NCBI RefSeq assembly: GCF_002079305.1
Contig: NZ_CP015039.1
Coordinates: 3,147,501 to 3,211,500 of the forward strand
Length of the DNA: 64,000 nt
Direction of reading: 5' to 3'
Origin: Rhodovulum sp. P5
GTDB lineage: Bacteria > Pseudomonadota > Alphaproteobacteria > Rhodobacterales > Rhodobacteraceae
The position numbers and the translations under genes are program-made. Within the stretch, counting starts at the first letter, position 1. Every line of letters starts with the position of its first letter. The notes under the pieces were generated by a model that saw only the letters and a list, made by a program, of their open reading frames with translations, was not told where the DNA came from and searched no databases. Below, piece by piece: positions 19,971-28,142 of the stretch.

Positions 19971-20786
19971 GTTCCAATAGTATCAGGGTCGTGATCTTAA
20001 TGCAACGGGGGGCTTTAAGTCTCTGATGTGGCATTGGTTTTGGTGTCACGTTAAGTCATGACAGCCCGAACTTTCGGGTGGCGAGCCACTAACGGAACGC
20101 ACCAAAGCCATGTTTCGAACGACCGGGCAGACTGACTTCCCTTAGCCCGCCGAGCCAGACATCAGCGCCGTTTTGTTACGCCAACCATGGCGACAACCGC
20201 ACGTTCAGTCATCGCTGAAACTATCGGGATCGATTGTTGGGGAGTCAATACATAACACCACAAAGTGGTGCGAACGCTATTTGTTGCGAATTTGCTATCT
20301 CGTACCGCTAGATGCAGGGGGGCGTCAATCTCCGATCTCGTGAAAGAGGCCAATTCCCAACGGGAGCGAGCTCCTGGCACCTGCGTCTGTGCCTCACAGG
20401 TCTTCATCATCGCGGCGCGGAATAAAGATAAGGGGGCGCACCCCTCACGGGGCCGGGTGCTCGTGAACCAAGCCCGCCGATAGCGGTCTTGGCCATCCGG
20501 CTTCGCCCCCTTGCGCGAGTGTCGGGCAGCGTTGCTGCCCTCCTGGCAGGGCACGAGACCTTTGGGTCTCGCGCGTTTTCCTTTCATTGAATTGGGGGTC
20601 GATGACCCCATCACCCGTCAAGACCAAGCCCTGCGCTGACGCTTCGGGCGAAAGGCATGGAGCCGTGGCTCGGCTTCGCCTGCGCCCGCACCACCTCCAT
20701 GTCTTTCGGTCTGGACGGCCTCCCCCCTCTCTTCGCCAGAGGGGCAGTTCGGTTGCATGCGCAACCGAAGATAAGGAGAAAATCAA
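19971..20786. other. Non-coding leader with hairpin cluster upstream of ardC
   Basis: No gene is supported in these 816 bp. From 20256 to 20767 there is a run of short perfect hairpins: 20256-20270 (CACCAC/GTGGTG), 20524-20540 (GGGCAGC/GCTGCCC), 20554-20571 (CGAGACC/GGTCTCG), 20595-20609 (GGGGTC/GACCCC), 20724-20744 (CCCCTCT/AGAGGGG) and 20750-20767 (CGGTTGC/GCAACCG). The last ends 19 bp before the ardC start. Anti-restriction genes on conjugative DNA are often driven by folded single-stranded promoters; such a role here is a guess. Confidence 0.5.
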
Positions 20787-21575
20787 GTGAAAGCAGATGT
20801 TTATCAAAAAGTGACCGACAAGATCGTGGCCGATCTTGAAAAAGGCGAATTGACGTGGCTCAAGCCGTGGTCCGCAGGAAACATGGAGGGGCGGATCGTC
20901 AAACCCCTGCGGCACAACGGGCAGCCCTATAACGGAATCAATGTCCTCATGCTCTGGGGCGCGGCGATGGAGGGCGGGTTTCTCTCGCCTTTCTGGATGA
21001 CCTTCCGGCAGGCCAAGGAGATGGGCGCGCATGTGCGCAAGGGCGAGCGCGGCAATCTGGTTGTCTATGCTAACACCATCACCAAGACCGAGGAACAGGA
21101 CGACGGCAGCGAGGAAGAGCGCAGCATTCCCTTCATGAAGGGTTACACCGTCTTCAACGTCGAGCAGATCGAAGGCTTGCCCGAACACTACTACACCAAG
21201 CCCGAGCCCATCATCGATCCGGCGCAGCGCATCGACCACGCGGACATTTTCTTCACCAACATCCGCGCCGATATCCGCCATGGAGGGAACAGCGCACACT
21301 ATAGCGGCGGCACCGATCATGTGCAGATGCCGGTTTTCGAGAGCTTCCGCAGCCCCGAAGCGTATTACGCGACCCTCGCGCACGAGTTGACCCACTGGAC
21401 AAAACACAAGACCCGCCTTGACCGGGATTTCGGGCGCAAGCGCTGGGGTGATGAAGGCTACGCGCGCGAGGAACTGGTTGCCGAGCTTGGCGCGGCGTTC
21501 CTGTGTGCCGATCTGGCCTTAACCCCGGAGCCGGGAGAGGATCACGCGGCCTATATTCAAAGCTGGCTGCGCTAA
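20787..21575 (+). pseudogene. ardC: ArdC-like anti-restriction protein, 5' part, interrupted
   Basis: This ArdC-type protein has an N-terminal single-stranded-DNA-binding region (about 1-130) and a metallopeptidase-like domain with HELTHW (199-204). It starts at a GTG with AAGGAG 10 bp upstream. The frame ends at residue 262 (SWLR then stop) because a RIT element entered after codon 261. The missing tail resumes exactly at 25434. Joined, 20787-21569 and 25434-25562 give 303 residues, the usual family length. The truncated product keeps the metal site and might still work. ArdC proteins protect incoming conjugative DNA from restriction, which fits a mobilizable island. Confidence 0.85.
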
Positions 21576-21592
21576 TGACGAGCTCGTCATTA
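21573..21592. repeat. 20-bp perfect palindrome at the left RIT end
   Basis: The palindrome is centred on GAGCTC (21581-21586) and lies 4 bp outside the left inverted repeat. It supplies the stop codon that ends the truncated ardC. There is no counterpart at the right end. Confidence 0.8.
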
Positions 21593-21596
21593 CCGT

Positions 21597-21627
21597 AATT
21601 ATCGCGAGAACGGCATAATGCGGAGGA
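21597..21627 (+). repeat. RIT left terminal inverted repeat
   Basis: This pairs with 25402-25432. A second, inverted copy of its ATAATGCG core lies inside at 21683-21697, so the end carries two opposed sites, as expected for tyrosine recombinase binding. Confidence 0.8.
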
Positions 21628-21742
21628 GAATTTCGTAGCCCGTTTGATTTCAATGTGTTGGATAGGGGTGCTGTCGCCCTTGCTGCGCATTATTTGAGAC
21701 TGGAGGTTCCCTTGGTTGACCCAACAAACCAAGGAAAACCAA

Positions 21743-22981
21743 ATGTCATCATCGAAACCTGAGGAGCTTTCGAAGCTTCGCGACACCCTGCACCGGCAGC
21801 GTTACAGCCTGACGGTCATTCACAATTATTGCCTCTATGCCGGTCAATTCCTCGCTTATCTGGAGGAGCACGCGATTGACCTGCGCGACGTCACCCCGGA
21901 CTTTGTCGCCGAATACTTGCGCCACGCAGTCCGGCAGTTTCAACGGGACCGCGGGCGCGCACCAGGGTCCAGTTGGGCATCGATCCCGCGGTCGGGCATT
22001 CATGCCTTGCTGCGCTCCGCTTTGCCAGAATGGCCGCCAGCGCCGCCTGCCGCAAACGAAGCAGAGCGCGTCGCCCGCGAGACCTGCGACCAGTATGAGC
22101 AATGGCTAAGGGTCGAACGCGGCCTGGCAGAACCTTCGATCAAGGCGCTGATGTGGGAAGCGCGTCATTTTTGCAAATGGTTCGTCCAGCGGTACGAAAA
22201 AGTCGGTCTTGCCGATCTGAGCGTGCGCGACGTCGATGCTTACATGGATATCAGGGCGCCGGGATTGACTCGCAAATCGCTCAAGGACGTGGCCGAACGG
22301 TTGCGCGGCTTCCTGCGCCATCTACACCGGGGCAAGTTGCATCCGGATGACCTCTCGGGTCATGTGATTGCCCCGCTCCTCTACGCCTACGAGGGCATTC
22401 CGTCGATCCTGACTGCGGATCAGATCGCGGCGGTTCTTGAGCTTGCGGGGCAGGACAGTTCGCCCTTGGGATTACGTGACCACGCGATCCTGCAGCTTCT
22501 TGCCAATTACGGCCTTCGGTCCGGCGAGGTCGGCCGATTGCAGATCGAGGATATCAACTGGCGGGCCGATACCATTCGGGTACAGCGCTCCAAATCCAAT
22601 GCCTCGGACGTGCTGCCCCTGATGGAACCCGTGGGGGAAGCGATCCTGCGTTACTTGCGGGACGGTCGTCCGGACACGAATGTGCGCACCATCTTCGTGC
22701 GGAGCCGTGCGCCTTATCAGGCGATGATGGCGGGCGGCCTCTATGGTGTGGTCAAACGGCGCCTCGCTAACGCCGGAATTGAGCTTGCTGGCAAGCGCGG
22801 ACCGCATATCTTCCGTCACGCCCGTGCGGTCAGCATGCTGAGGGCATCCACCCCGCGCAAGATCATCGGCGATGTCCTTGGCCACCGATCCCCGGAATCG
22901 ACAGCTCCCTATCTGAAGCTTGCCACCGAAGACCTGCGTGCAATTGCCATCAACCTTCCAGGTCGGGAGGTGAGACAATGA
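21743..22981 (+). CDS. RIT tyrosine recombinase A
   Basis: This 412-residue site-specific recombinase is the first of the trio. It has an N-terminal core-binding (SAM-like) region and a C-terminal catalytic domain with Arg in YGLRSGEV, HIFRHARA (H-x-x-R), LGHRSPES and the nucleophile Tyr in APYLKLA. The ATG at 21743 follows AAGGA by a proper distance; an upstream start at 21716 is less likely. It overlaps gene B by 4 bp (ATGA). The three recombinases are thought to act together to move the element. Confidence 0.88.
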   Translation: MSSSKPEELSKLRDTLHRQRYSLTVIHNYCLYAGQFLAYLEEHAIDLRDVTPDFVAEYLRHAVRQFQRDRGRAPGSSWASIPRSGIHALLRSALPEWPPAPPAANEAERVARETCDQYEQWLRVERGLAEPSIKALMWEARHFCKWFVQRYEKVGLADLSVRDVDAYMDIRAPGLTRKSLKDVAERLRGFLRHLHRGKLHPDDLSGHVIAPLLYAYEGIPSILTADQIAAVLELAGQDSSPLGLRDHAILQLLANYGLRSGEVGRLQIEDINWRADTIRVQRSKSNASDVLPLMEPVGEAILRYLRDGRPDTNVRTIFVRSRAPYQAMMAGGLYGVVKRRLANAGIELAGKRGPHIFRHARAVSMLRASTPRKIIGDVLGHRSPESTAPYLKLATEDLRAIAINLPGREVRQ

Positions 22982-24341
22982 GGCGTTGGCCCGAGGATGG
23001 CGATGAGCTCATCGAGCACTACATCGCCCGGCTTCCATTGAACTATGCGATAACGCCAATTTACTATCGGCAAGCGCTGAACAGCTTCCGGCAGGTGGCG
23101 TTGCGGTTTGGCGCAACCGACCGGCAAGCATTTGAATACTGGTTGCGCGAGCGCGGCGAGGTCTGGGCCCGTTCAACGGTGAAGAACCGCGCCCGTATTG
23201 TTACCCGCTTCCTTGATGCCCTGGCGGATGAAGGAAGGATTGGGAGCAGTCCGATCTCCGACCTTCGCCGTGACTATAATGCCCACAGTGACACGGGGTA
23301 ATACGGGCTTTGATGGCCCCTGATCCCAATCAGGCACTCGAGGCGTTGCGGCAACCTCGACCGTTCGAAAGTTCATTGGGAGAGCTGATGCGCAACCATG
23401 TCGAGCGGATGCAGCGCAGGGGCTACCGGTATGAGGCGGCCGACGTCATTTGCCGCAGGTTCGACCGCTTTCTGCAGCGAAGGCCCGATCTTGATGGCCA
23501 GCCGCTGGAGATCATGCTTGAGAACTACCGCAGGACAAAGACGACCGCGAACCATCCGGCCGAATGCGAGAAATTGGCCCGTATCCTGAACAAGGCACTG
23601 TGCCATGACGATCCATCACGTCCCAAACGGCAATCGGACAACCGGCCAGCGAAACAGGTCGCTCGCGGCTGGCGGCGCCCCTATATCTACAGCTCCGAGG
23701 AAATCCAGAAACTGCTTGCGATCGCCCGGACCTACCCGTCGCCGCGCGCACCCTCGCGTCCGATCAACCTATATACCATGCTGGTTCTGGCCTATTGCGC
23801 CGGATTGCGCATCGGCGAGATTGCAAGGCTGACGCTTGGCGACGTTGACATGCAGGCCGGAACCATCGCGGTCCGGGAGACGAAGTTCTTCAAGTCCCGC
23901 ATTCTGCCGCTGTCGGACAGCGCGATGGATGCTCTGCGCGTGCTTCTCGAAGCGCGGGAGAAGGCCAAGGTCTCTCGCAGCCCCGAAGCTGGCTTGTTCT
24001 GGCACGATCAAAAGAACCGCTATTACTGTCGGGCAACTATCAGCGATCACCTTGTTGCCATTCTGCGCATGGCAGGCCTCAAACCGGTCACGGGCAAGAC
24101 CGGGCCGCGCATCCATGACCTGCGCCATACCTTTGTCGTTCACCGGATCCTCGAATGGTACCGACAAGGCGTGAATCCGCAGGAAAAGCTGCCGTATCTT
24201 GCAACATATCTCGGCCACCGGGATATCAACTCCACGCTGGTCTACATCACGGTGACGCAGGAACTGTTGCATGAAGCGAGCGAGCGGTTCCGGGCCTTCG
24301 CCTCGCCTGGCAACGCTGATCCGGCGGAGGTGGCATCATGA
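22978..24341 (+). pseudogene. RIT tyrosine recombinase B, frame broken at GGGG
   Basis: The N-terminal 107 residues are read in one frame (22978-23301) and the catalytic part in another (23292-24341). The switch is at a GGGG run (23295-23298): a one-base slip back there would fuse the two into a protein of about 450 residues. The second part holds Arg (AGLRIGEI), HDLRHTFV, YLGHRDIN and the Tyr in TLVYITV, so the catalytic site is intact. Either this is a disabling indel or a translational -1 shift makes the full protein. The gene overlaps both A and C by 4 bp, as in an intact trio. Confidence 0.75.
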
Positions 24342-25336
24342 AATCTGATCCGCTTCCCCAATTGCTGCGCATGTTCTTCACCGACTGGATGGTCCAGCAA
24401 CGCAACGCCTCTGTGCATACCATCAAATCGTATCGGGACACCTGGCGGCTCATTCTGCGCTTTGTCGCGGCCCGGCGTCGCAAGCCGGTTGTTCGCCTAG
24501 CGCTGAGCGAATTGACCGCGGCGGAGGTCATCGCCTTCCTGCAACATCTTGAGGTCGAACGCGGTGACACAATCGGCACCCGGAACTGCCGCCTCGCTGC
24601 CCTGCGCAGCTTCTTCGGCTTTGTGGCAACGCGCGAACCGGAACTCATGGCGCAGTGCGCGGAGGTACTGAACGTGCCGACGAAAAAAGCACCGATCCGC
24701 GCGCCAGACTACCTCGAACCCGAAGAGGTGCAGGCGATCCTGGCTCAACCCGACCGCTCCACGTTGATCGGCCAGCGGGATCATGCCTTGCTGTCGGTTC
24801 TCTACAATACAGGCGCGCGCATCCAGGAAGCGCTCGACCTTTGTCCGCAAGCGATCAGGTTCGACGCACCAGCCTGCGTGCGCTTGTATGGCAAAGGCCG
24901 GAAAGAACGGATCAGCCCGCTTTGGCCGGAAACGGTCGCCTTGCTGAGGTCGTTGCTCGAGCGAATACCGAAGCCGGCCGATGAACCTCTCTTCGTGAAC
25001 CGCCACGGCAAACCGCTGAGCGCCTCGGGCGTGCGGTTCAAGCTGGCGGACTATGTCAGGGCGGCTGAAAAGACCGCGCCGACGCTGGCGGCAAAACATG
25101 TGACGCCGCATAGCTTCCGGCACGCGACAGCCGTGCACCTGGTCGCCGCTGGCGTCGACGTCACGGTCATCCGCAGCTGGCTGGGTCATGTCAGCCTCGA
25201 AACCACCAACCACTATGCTCAGGCAAATCTGGAAACCAAACGGAAAGCACTGGAGCGTGTTGAAAGACCGAAAACCGATAGTCCACCCTCATGGCGACGC
25301 GACCAAAGCGTGCTCGACTGGTTGGATACGCTCTGA
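24338..25336 (+). CDS. RIT tyrosine recombinase C
   Basis: This 332-residue integrase-like protein, third of the trio, has an N-terminal phage-integrase SAM-like domain (about 8-105). Its catalytic domain has Arg (TGARIQEA), Lys (YGKGRKER), HSFRHATA, WLGHVSLET and the Tyr nucleophile in NHYAQ, that is, the complete XerC/D-like set. It overlaps gene B by ATGA. Downstream lie only the inner and outer right-end repeats of the element. Confidence 0.9.
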   Translation: MKSDPLPQLLRMFFTDWMVQQRNASVHTIKSYRDTWRLILRFVAARRRKPVVRLALSELTAAEVIAFLQHLEVERGDTIGTRNCRLAALRSFFGFVATREPELMAQCAEVLNVPTKKAPIRAPDYLEPEEVQAILAQPDRSTLIGQRDHALLSVLYNTGARIQEALDLCPQAIRFDAPACVRLYGKGRKERISPLWPETVALLRSLLERIPKPADEPLFVNRHGKPLSASGVRFKLADYVRAAEKTAPTLAAKHVTPHSFRHATAVHLVAAGVDVTVIRSWLGHVSLETTNHYAQANLETKRKALERVERPKTDSPPSWRRDQSVLDWLDTL

Positions 25337-25401
25337 CGCGCATCAAAATAATGCGGAGGTAAAAAGCCTGACGTTGCTGAAAACCAGGGCCTTGGCAGAC
25401 T

Positions 25402-25432
25402 TCCTCCACATTATCCCATCCTCGCGATAATT
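25402..25432 (-). repeat. RIT right terminal inverted repeat
   Basis: This is the mirror copy of 21597-21627. An inner opposed site with the same core lies at 25343-25358 (TCAAAATAATGCGGAG), matching the inner left site at 21683-21697. Confidence 0.8.
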
Positions 25433-25433
25433 G

Positions 25434-25562
25434 AAGGTCTTGAAAAACGACAAGCGGGCGATCTTTTCCGCCGCCGCCCATGCCCAGCGTGCCGCCGATT
25501 ACCTGAAAGGGCTGCAACCCCTCATCGATGAACAGGACAGCAAGGAAGAGGTCGCGGCGTAA
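25434..25562 (+). pseudogene. ardC: ArdC 3' fragment
   Basis: This fragment resumes the ardC frame exactly where the RIT insertion ends: KVLKNDKRAIFSAAAHAQRA and on to a stop at 25560-25562. These 42 codons are the conserved C-terminal helices of the family (known homologues read SWLKVLKNDKRAIF across this junction, from memory). Without its start codon it is not expected to be expressed as a functional protein. Confidence 0.85.
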
Positions 25563-25598
25563 GCCGCGGCCTTCCGCCAGCATCGAAAGGGAAAACGC

Positions 25599-25859
25599 AT
25601 GGAACAGCACAGCATCACATGGCGCGGGATTTCGATTGAGATCACCTTCACGCCAGAAAAATTCGGGATGGCCGATCATATCGAACTGACGACTGCGGAG
25701 CGTGTCGCGCTCCCCGTCACAGAAACCGGCTACCGCTCGCACTTCCTGCCGGTCGGCATTATTACCGAGCATGGCGGCGCGGTCGCTTATGTCACCGCGT
25801 GGCTGGAGCACGAGGCCGAGCGCACGGGATGGACCGGCGTGCAGCTAAGCCTTTTCTAG
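25599..25859 (+). CDS. Small conserved hypothetical protein following ardC
   Basis: This 86-residue protein starts at an ATG with GAAAGGGAAAA upstream, 36 bp after the original ardC stop, and so was probably co-transcribed with ardC before the RIT insertion. It contains ITWRGISIEITFTPEKFGMA and a C-terminal VTAWLEHEAERTGWTGVQLS. I recall similar proteins next to ardC in alphaproteobacterial islands but no function. No signal peptide or membrane segment. Confidence 0.65.
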   Translation: MEQHSITWRGISIEITFTPEKFGMADHIELTTAERVALPVTETGYRSHFLPVGIITEHGGAVAYVTAWLEHEAERTGWTGVQLSLF

Positions 25860-25872
25860 CGAGGCAGAAAAT

Positions 25873-25900
25873 TCGCGGCTGGCCGGATGGCCAGCCGCGA
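25873..25900. repeat. Hairpin bordering the TIR cassette (left copy)
   Basis: This is a perfect 12-bp stem (TCGCGGCTGGCC/GGCCAGCCGCGA) with a 4-nt loop. The same stem recurs at 28108-28135 on the other side of the TIR cassette. It probably serves as terminator of the ardC operon (tctctttttg follows 12 bp later). Confidence 0.85.
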
Positions 25901-25987
25901 CTGAAATAGTTCTCTTTTTGTTCCGTTTATCGTATGTTATATTGGGGTATATTCCGATTCAGCCACACCATCTAGAGGATAGAGCTC

Positions 25988-26179
25988 GTGACTAAGACCT
26001 ACAAACCCGGCGAAAAGGCACCGCGCAGTGGGCAATACGAGATGACCGGCCCACGCGGTGGTGGAACCGGAATCGAGCGCACAGTGACCAAAGGTGAGCC
26101 GCTGCCTCCGCCACTCAAGTCCGGCCAGAAGTACAAGATGGCCGACCCAACAAAGCACGGCGGCAAGAAAGGTAAGTAA
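25988..26179 (+). CDS. YjzC-like small protein
   Basis: This 63-residue basic, Gly/Pro/Lys-rich protein contains KPGEKAPRSGQYEMTGPRGG, resembling the YjzC family of small proteins of unknown function. It is the first gene of an AT-richer cassette, ending 7 bp before the GTG of the TIR gene, which suggests translational coupling. Its role beside TIR proteins is unknown; it could be an accessory or regulatory peptide. Identification rests on the N-terminal motif only. Confidence 0.6.
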   Translation: MTKTYKPGEKAPRSGQYEMTGPRGGGTGIERTVTKGEPLPPPLKSGQKYKMADPTKHGGKKGK

Positions 26180-26186
26180 GCGAAAA

Positions 26187-27131
26187 GTGAAGGCATTTAT
26201 CTCATACTCCCACCGCGACAGCGAAGCGCTGAAGCGATTTCATGTCCACCTCGCTTCGCTCAAACGCGAAGGCCGCATCGAGGCTTGGTATGATCGTGAT
26301 ATCTTGGCCGGTGACGATCTGCATGCCGAGATTAAGGAACAGATCGAAGAATCTGATTTGTTCCTACTCATGGTTAGCCCTGACTTCCTCGCGTCAGATT
26401 ACTGCGTTGAGACCGAGATGAGCCGCGCCCTTGAGCGTCACGAAGTGCGCGAAGCTCGTGTGGTACCGATCATCATTGAGCCTTGTGATTGGACGACCTC
26501 ACGTCTCCGCGACCTTAAGGCCGTGCCATTGGACGGCAAGCCCGTCAGCGAATGGACAAATCAGAATACTGCTTACCTAAATATTATTCAGGAGTTGCGG
26601 CGCATCTTGGACAAAGAACCGCACGCAGTTGCGTTAGATGCAGCGGTCGATGTCGATGACGTTGATCGAAAAGCGCCAACGGCGGAGCGTCGATACCGCG
26701 TCAAAAAGGACTTCGATGATATTGATCGTGCCGAATTCAGGGAAGAAGCATTCAACGCGATCAGATCTTATTTTAAAAATGCCATTGAAGAATTGAGTGC
26801 CGTTGATGGCTTGCGCGGACGCTTCGCGGACTACTCAGATACATCATTCGGCTGCGTCATTGTGAATAGCAGCCTTGGACATGGAACGGCGCACCTTACG
26901 GTGCACGGTGGTCGTGGCAAGCATAGCTTTGGTGACGTCTATTATTCGTTTTCCGAAGATGCCTCGGACAACACCGCAAATGGCTGGTTCAACATCGAAG
27001 CCGATGAATATGAGCTTCAGCTAAAGGGCTCGATGGGCTTTTCACATGAGGAGCGACGAATGAATCCCGAATGCGCTGCCGAAGCGCTTTGGGTAGAGTT
27101 TCTCGGACAAGCGGGGGTTAGCTATGAGTGA
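26187..27131 (+). CDS. TIR-domain protein (probable defence effector or sensor)
   Basis: This 314-residue cytoplasmic protein begins at a GTG at 26187 (the frame is open upstream, but the TIR fold starts here). The N-terminal TIR domain (about 1-140) shows box 1 AFISYSHRD (3-11), EAWYDRDILAGDD, and SPDFLASDYCVETEM with Glu75 in the position of the NAD-cleaving glutamate of enzymatic TIRs. The C-terminal domain (about 170-314) is unfamiliar and rich in beta-strand, Ser and Gly (SSLGHGTAHLTVHGGRGKHS). Bacterial TIR proteins often cause NAD loss and abortive infection. It is followed by an 8-bp-overlapping zinc-ribbon gene. Confidence 0.85.
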   Translation: MKAFISYSHRDSEALKRFHVHLASLKREGRIEAWYDRDILAGDDLHAEIKEQIEESDLFLLMVSPDFLASDYCVETEMSRALERHEVREARVVPIIIEPCDWTTSRLRDLKAVPLDGKPVSEWTNQNTAYLNIIQELRRILDKEPHAVALDAAVDVDDVDRKAPTAERRYRVKKDFDDIDRAEFREEAFNAIRSYFKNAIEELSAVDGLRGRFADYSDTSFGCVIVNSSLGHGTAHLTVHGGRGKHSFGDVYYSFSEDASDNTANGWFNIEADEYELQLKGSMGFSHEERRMNPECAAEALWVEFLGQAGVSYE

Positions 27132-27288
27132 TACGGTTAGATTCCGCTGTAATAATTGCGGGCATCGCTTTGAGAGCGAAGTTCTGACAGAAGAAGAAGC
27201 CCGTGAGGCTCGCCGAATCGATAAGCCGACGTCAGCGGTGAGGTGCCCTGAATGCAACAGAACAGATATTCGCAGGGGTTGGGACTAG
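27124..27288 (+). CDS. 54-aa zinc-ribbon protein
   Basis: This short gene overlaps the end of the TIR gene by 8 bp. It has two Cys pairs, CNNC near the N-terminus (residues 9-12) and CPEC near the C-terminus, the pattern of a rubredoxin-like zinc ribbon. An acidic helix (EVLTEEEAREARRIDK) lies between them. It is probably produced with the TIR protein and could act as its adaptor or as a nucleic-acid-binding part. The reading frame is clean and the overlap supports it. Confidence 0.6.
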   Translation: MSDTVRFRCNNCGHRFESEVLTEEEAREARRIDKPTSAVRCPECNRTDIRRGWD

Positions 27289-27327
27289 TAGGCCATAGCG
27301 AAAGTGAAGTGCTTCGTGCGAGTGACG

Positions 27328-28104
27328 ATGACAGACGATTTTGAGGACTATTCCGGCGATTCAGCGCCGAACTATCCGAGCCCAGAAGCAGTTGAGCCTG
27401 GGGCGCTTCATAGTGCTCTCTGCTCACTTACATTTCTCGGTGATGACCCATTTCTTAGTATGCAGGCTTTCAATTTGGGTGCTGTTGATCAGTTCATTAT
27501 GGACATCGAGTACGATGTTTTGAGAGAACTGAACGAGACAGAGCGGACTCCAGTTGCATCTGCCTCGTTTCTAAATGCTCAGTCACAAATGTGGCTATTT
27601 ATGTGTTATGAGATTTTACGCACTTGGCGACAACGTTGTCGGGATGTCGCCAAATGGTCGGCATCGGGTTATCTAAAAGAAAAAATCCAGTCTCTGAAGC
27701 AGGACGAAGGATACCTGCATGTTGCCAAGCAAATGCGAGCGCAGCAATTGCAGCGGGTGCTGGAAGACAGGTCTCAGATCGAACTTGCAAATGCCGATCA
27801 AAAGCGCGTTCATGTCCTTTTCACTCAACTCGAACACCTGAGAATGTCCCTTGCCAAGCATGAGGTGAGGAAGAAAAGAGGCTCTGTAGCTCTGCGGCCA
27901 GGCTACGGACGAATTAACTATCTTTGCGGCTCTTTGGATTACGAACTTGAGGTTGGAAGAGTTTCACTGGGCACACTGAACCGCAGGCAAGTTGCGGAAG
28001 GCATTCGGGCATTGCCAAGCTCGGCAATACCGTCCGATGAGGAACTCGCTTCATTCGATGATTTTATGCGGGGCCCGCCCAGTGATTTTGACGCCTTCGA
28101 CTAG
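27328..28104 (+). CDS. Unknown protein of the TIR cassette
   Basis: This 258-residue soluble protein starts at the ATG at 27328; the frame is open 24 bp further upstream. An acidic N-terminus (MTDDFEDYSGDSA) is followed by an alpha-helical middle, including FLNAQSQMWLFMCYEILRTW and a basic helix (QMRAQQLQRVLEDRSQIEL). The C-terminus is acidic. No family recognised. It lies 40 bp after the zinc-ribbon gene in the same direction, just before the right copy of the bordering hairpin, so it belongs to the cassette and could be a sensor, inhibitor or immunity partner. Confidence 0.6.
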   Translation: MTDDFEDYSGDSAPNYPSPEAVEPGALHSALCSLTFLGDDPFLSMQAFNLGAVDQFIMDIEYDVLRELNETERTPVASASFLNAQSQMWLFMCYEILRTWRQRCRDVAKWSASGYLKEKIQSLKQDEGYLHVAKQMRAQQLQRVLEDRSQIELANADQKRVHVLFTQLEHLRMSLAKHEVRKKRGSVALRPGYGRINYLCGSLDYELEVGRVSLGTLNRRQVAEGIRALPSSAIPSDEELASFDDFMRGPPSDFDAFD

Positions 28105-28107
28105 AAA

Positions 28108-28135
28108 TCGCGGCTGGCCATCTGGCCAGCCGCGA
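28108..28135. repeat. Hairpin bordering the TIR cassette (right copy)
   Basis: The 12-bp stem is identical to 25873-25900; only the loop differs (ATCT instead of GGAT). It starts 4 bp after the last stop codon of the cassette and separates it from the convergent gene at 28143. Confidence 0.85.
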
Positions 28136-28142
28136 CAGGCGC

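Larger units (their letters stand above)
21570..25433 (+). mobile_element. Recombinase-in-trio (RIT) element inside ardC
   Basis: This 3864-bp insertion encodes three overlapping tyrosine recombinases. Its borders are read from the restored ardC frame (1-bp ambiguity). Inverted ends of 31 bp lie at 21597-21627 and 25402-25432, matching at 26 of 31 positions (AATTATCGCGAG then a variable core then ATAATG). The right repeat abuts ardC directly, whereas the left has 27 extra bp that include a 20-bp perfect palindrome. No clear target duplication is seen beyond one possible base. Confidence 0.85.

Noticed and set aside
21597-25432. The three tyrosine recombinases as the island's integrase
   Set aside because: They form a self-contained RIT element with its own ends inside ardC, far from the att sites.
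26094-26186. Upstream extension of the TIR reading frame
   Set aside because: It overlaps the YjzC-like gene in another frame and adds no TIR sequence; the GTG at 26187 begins the domain directly.
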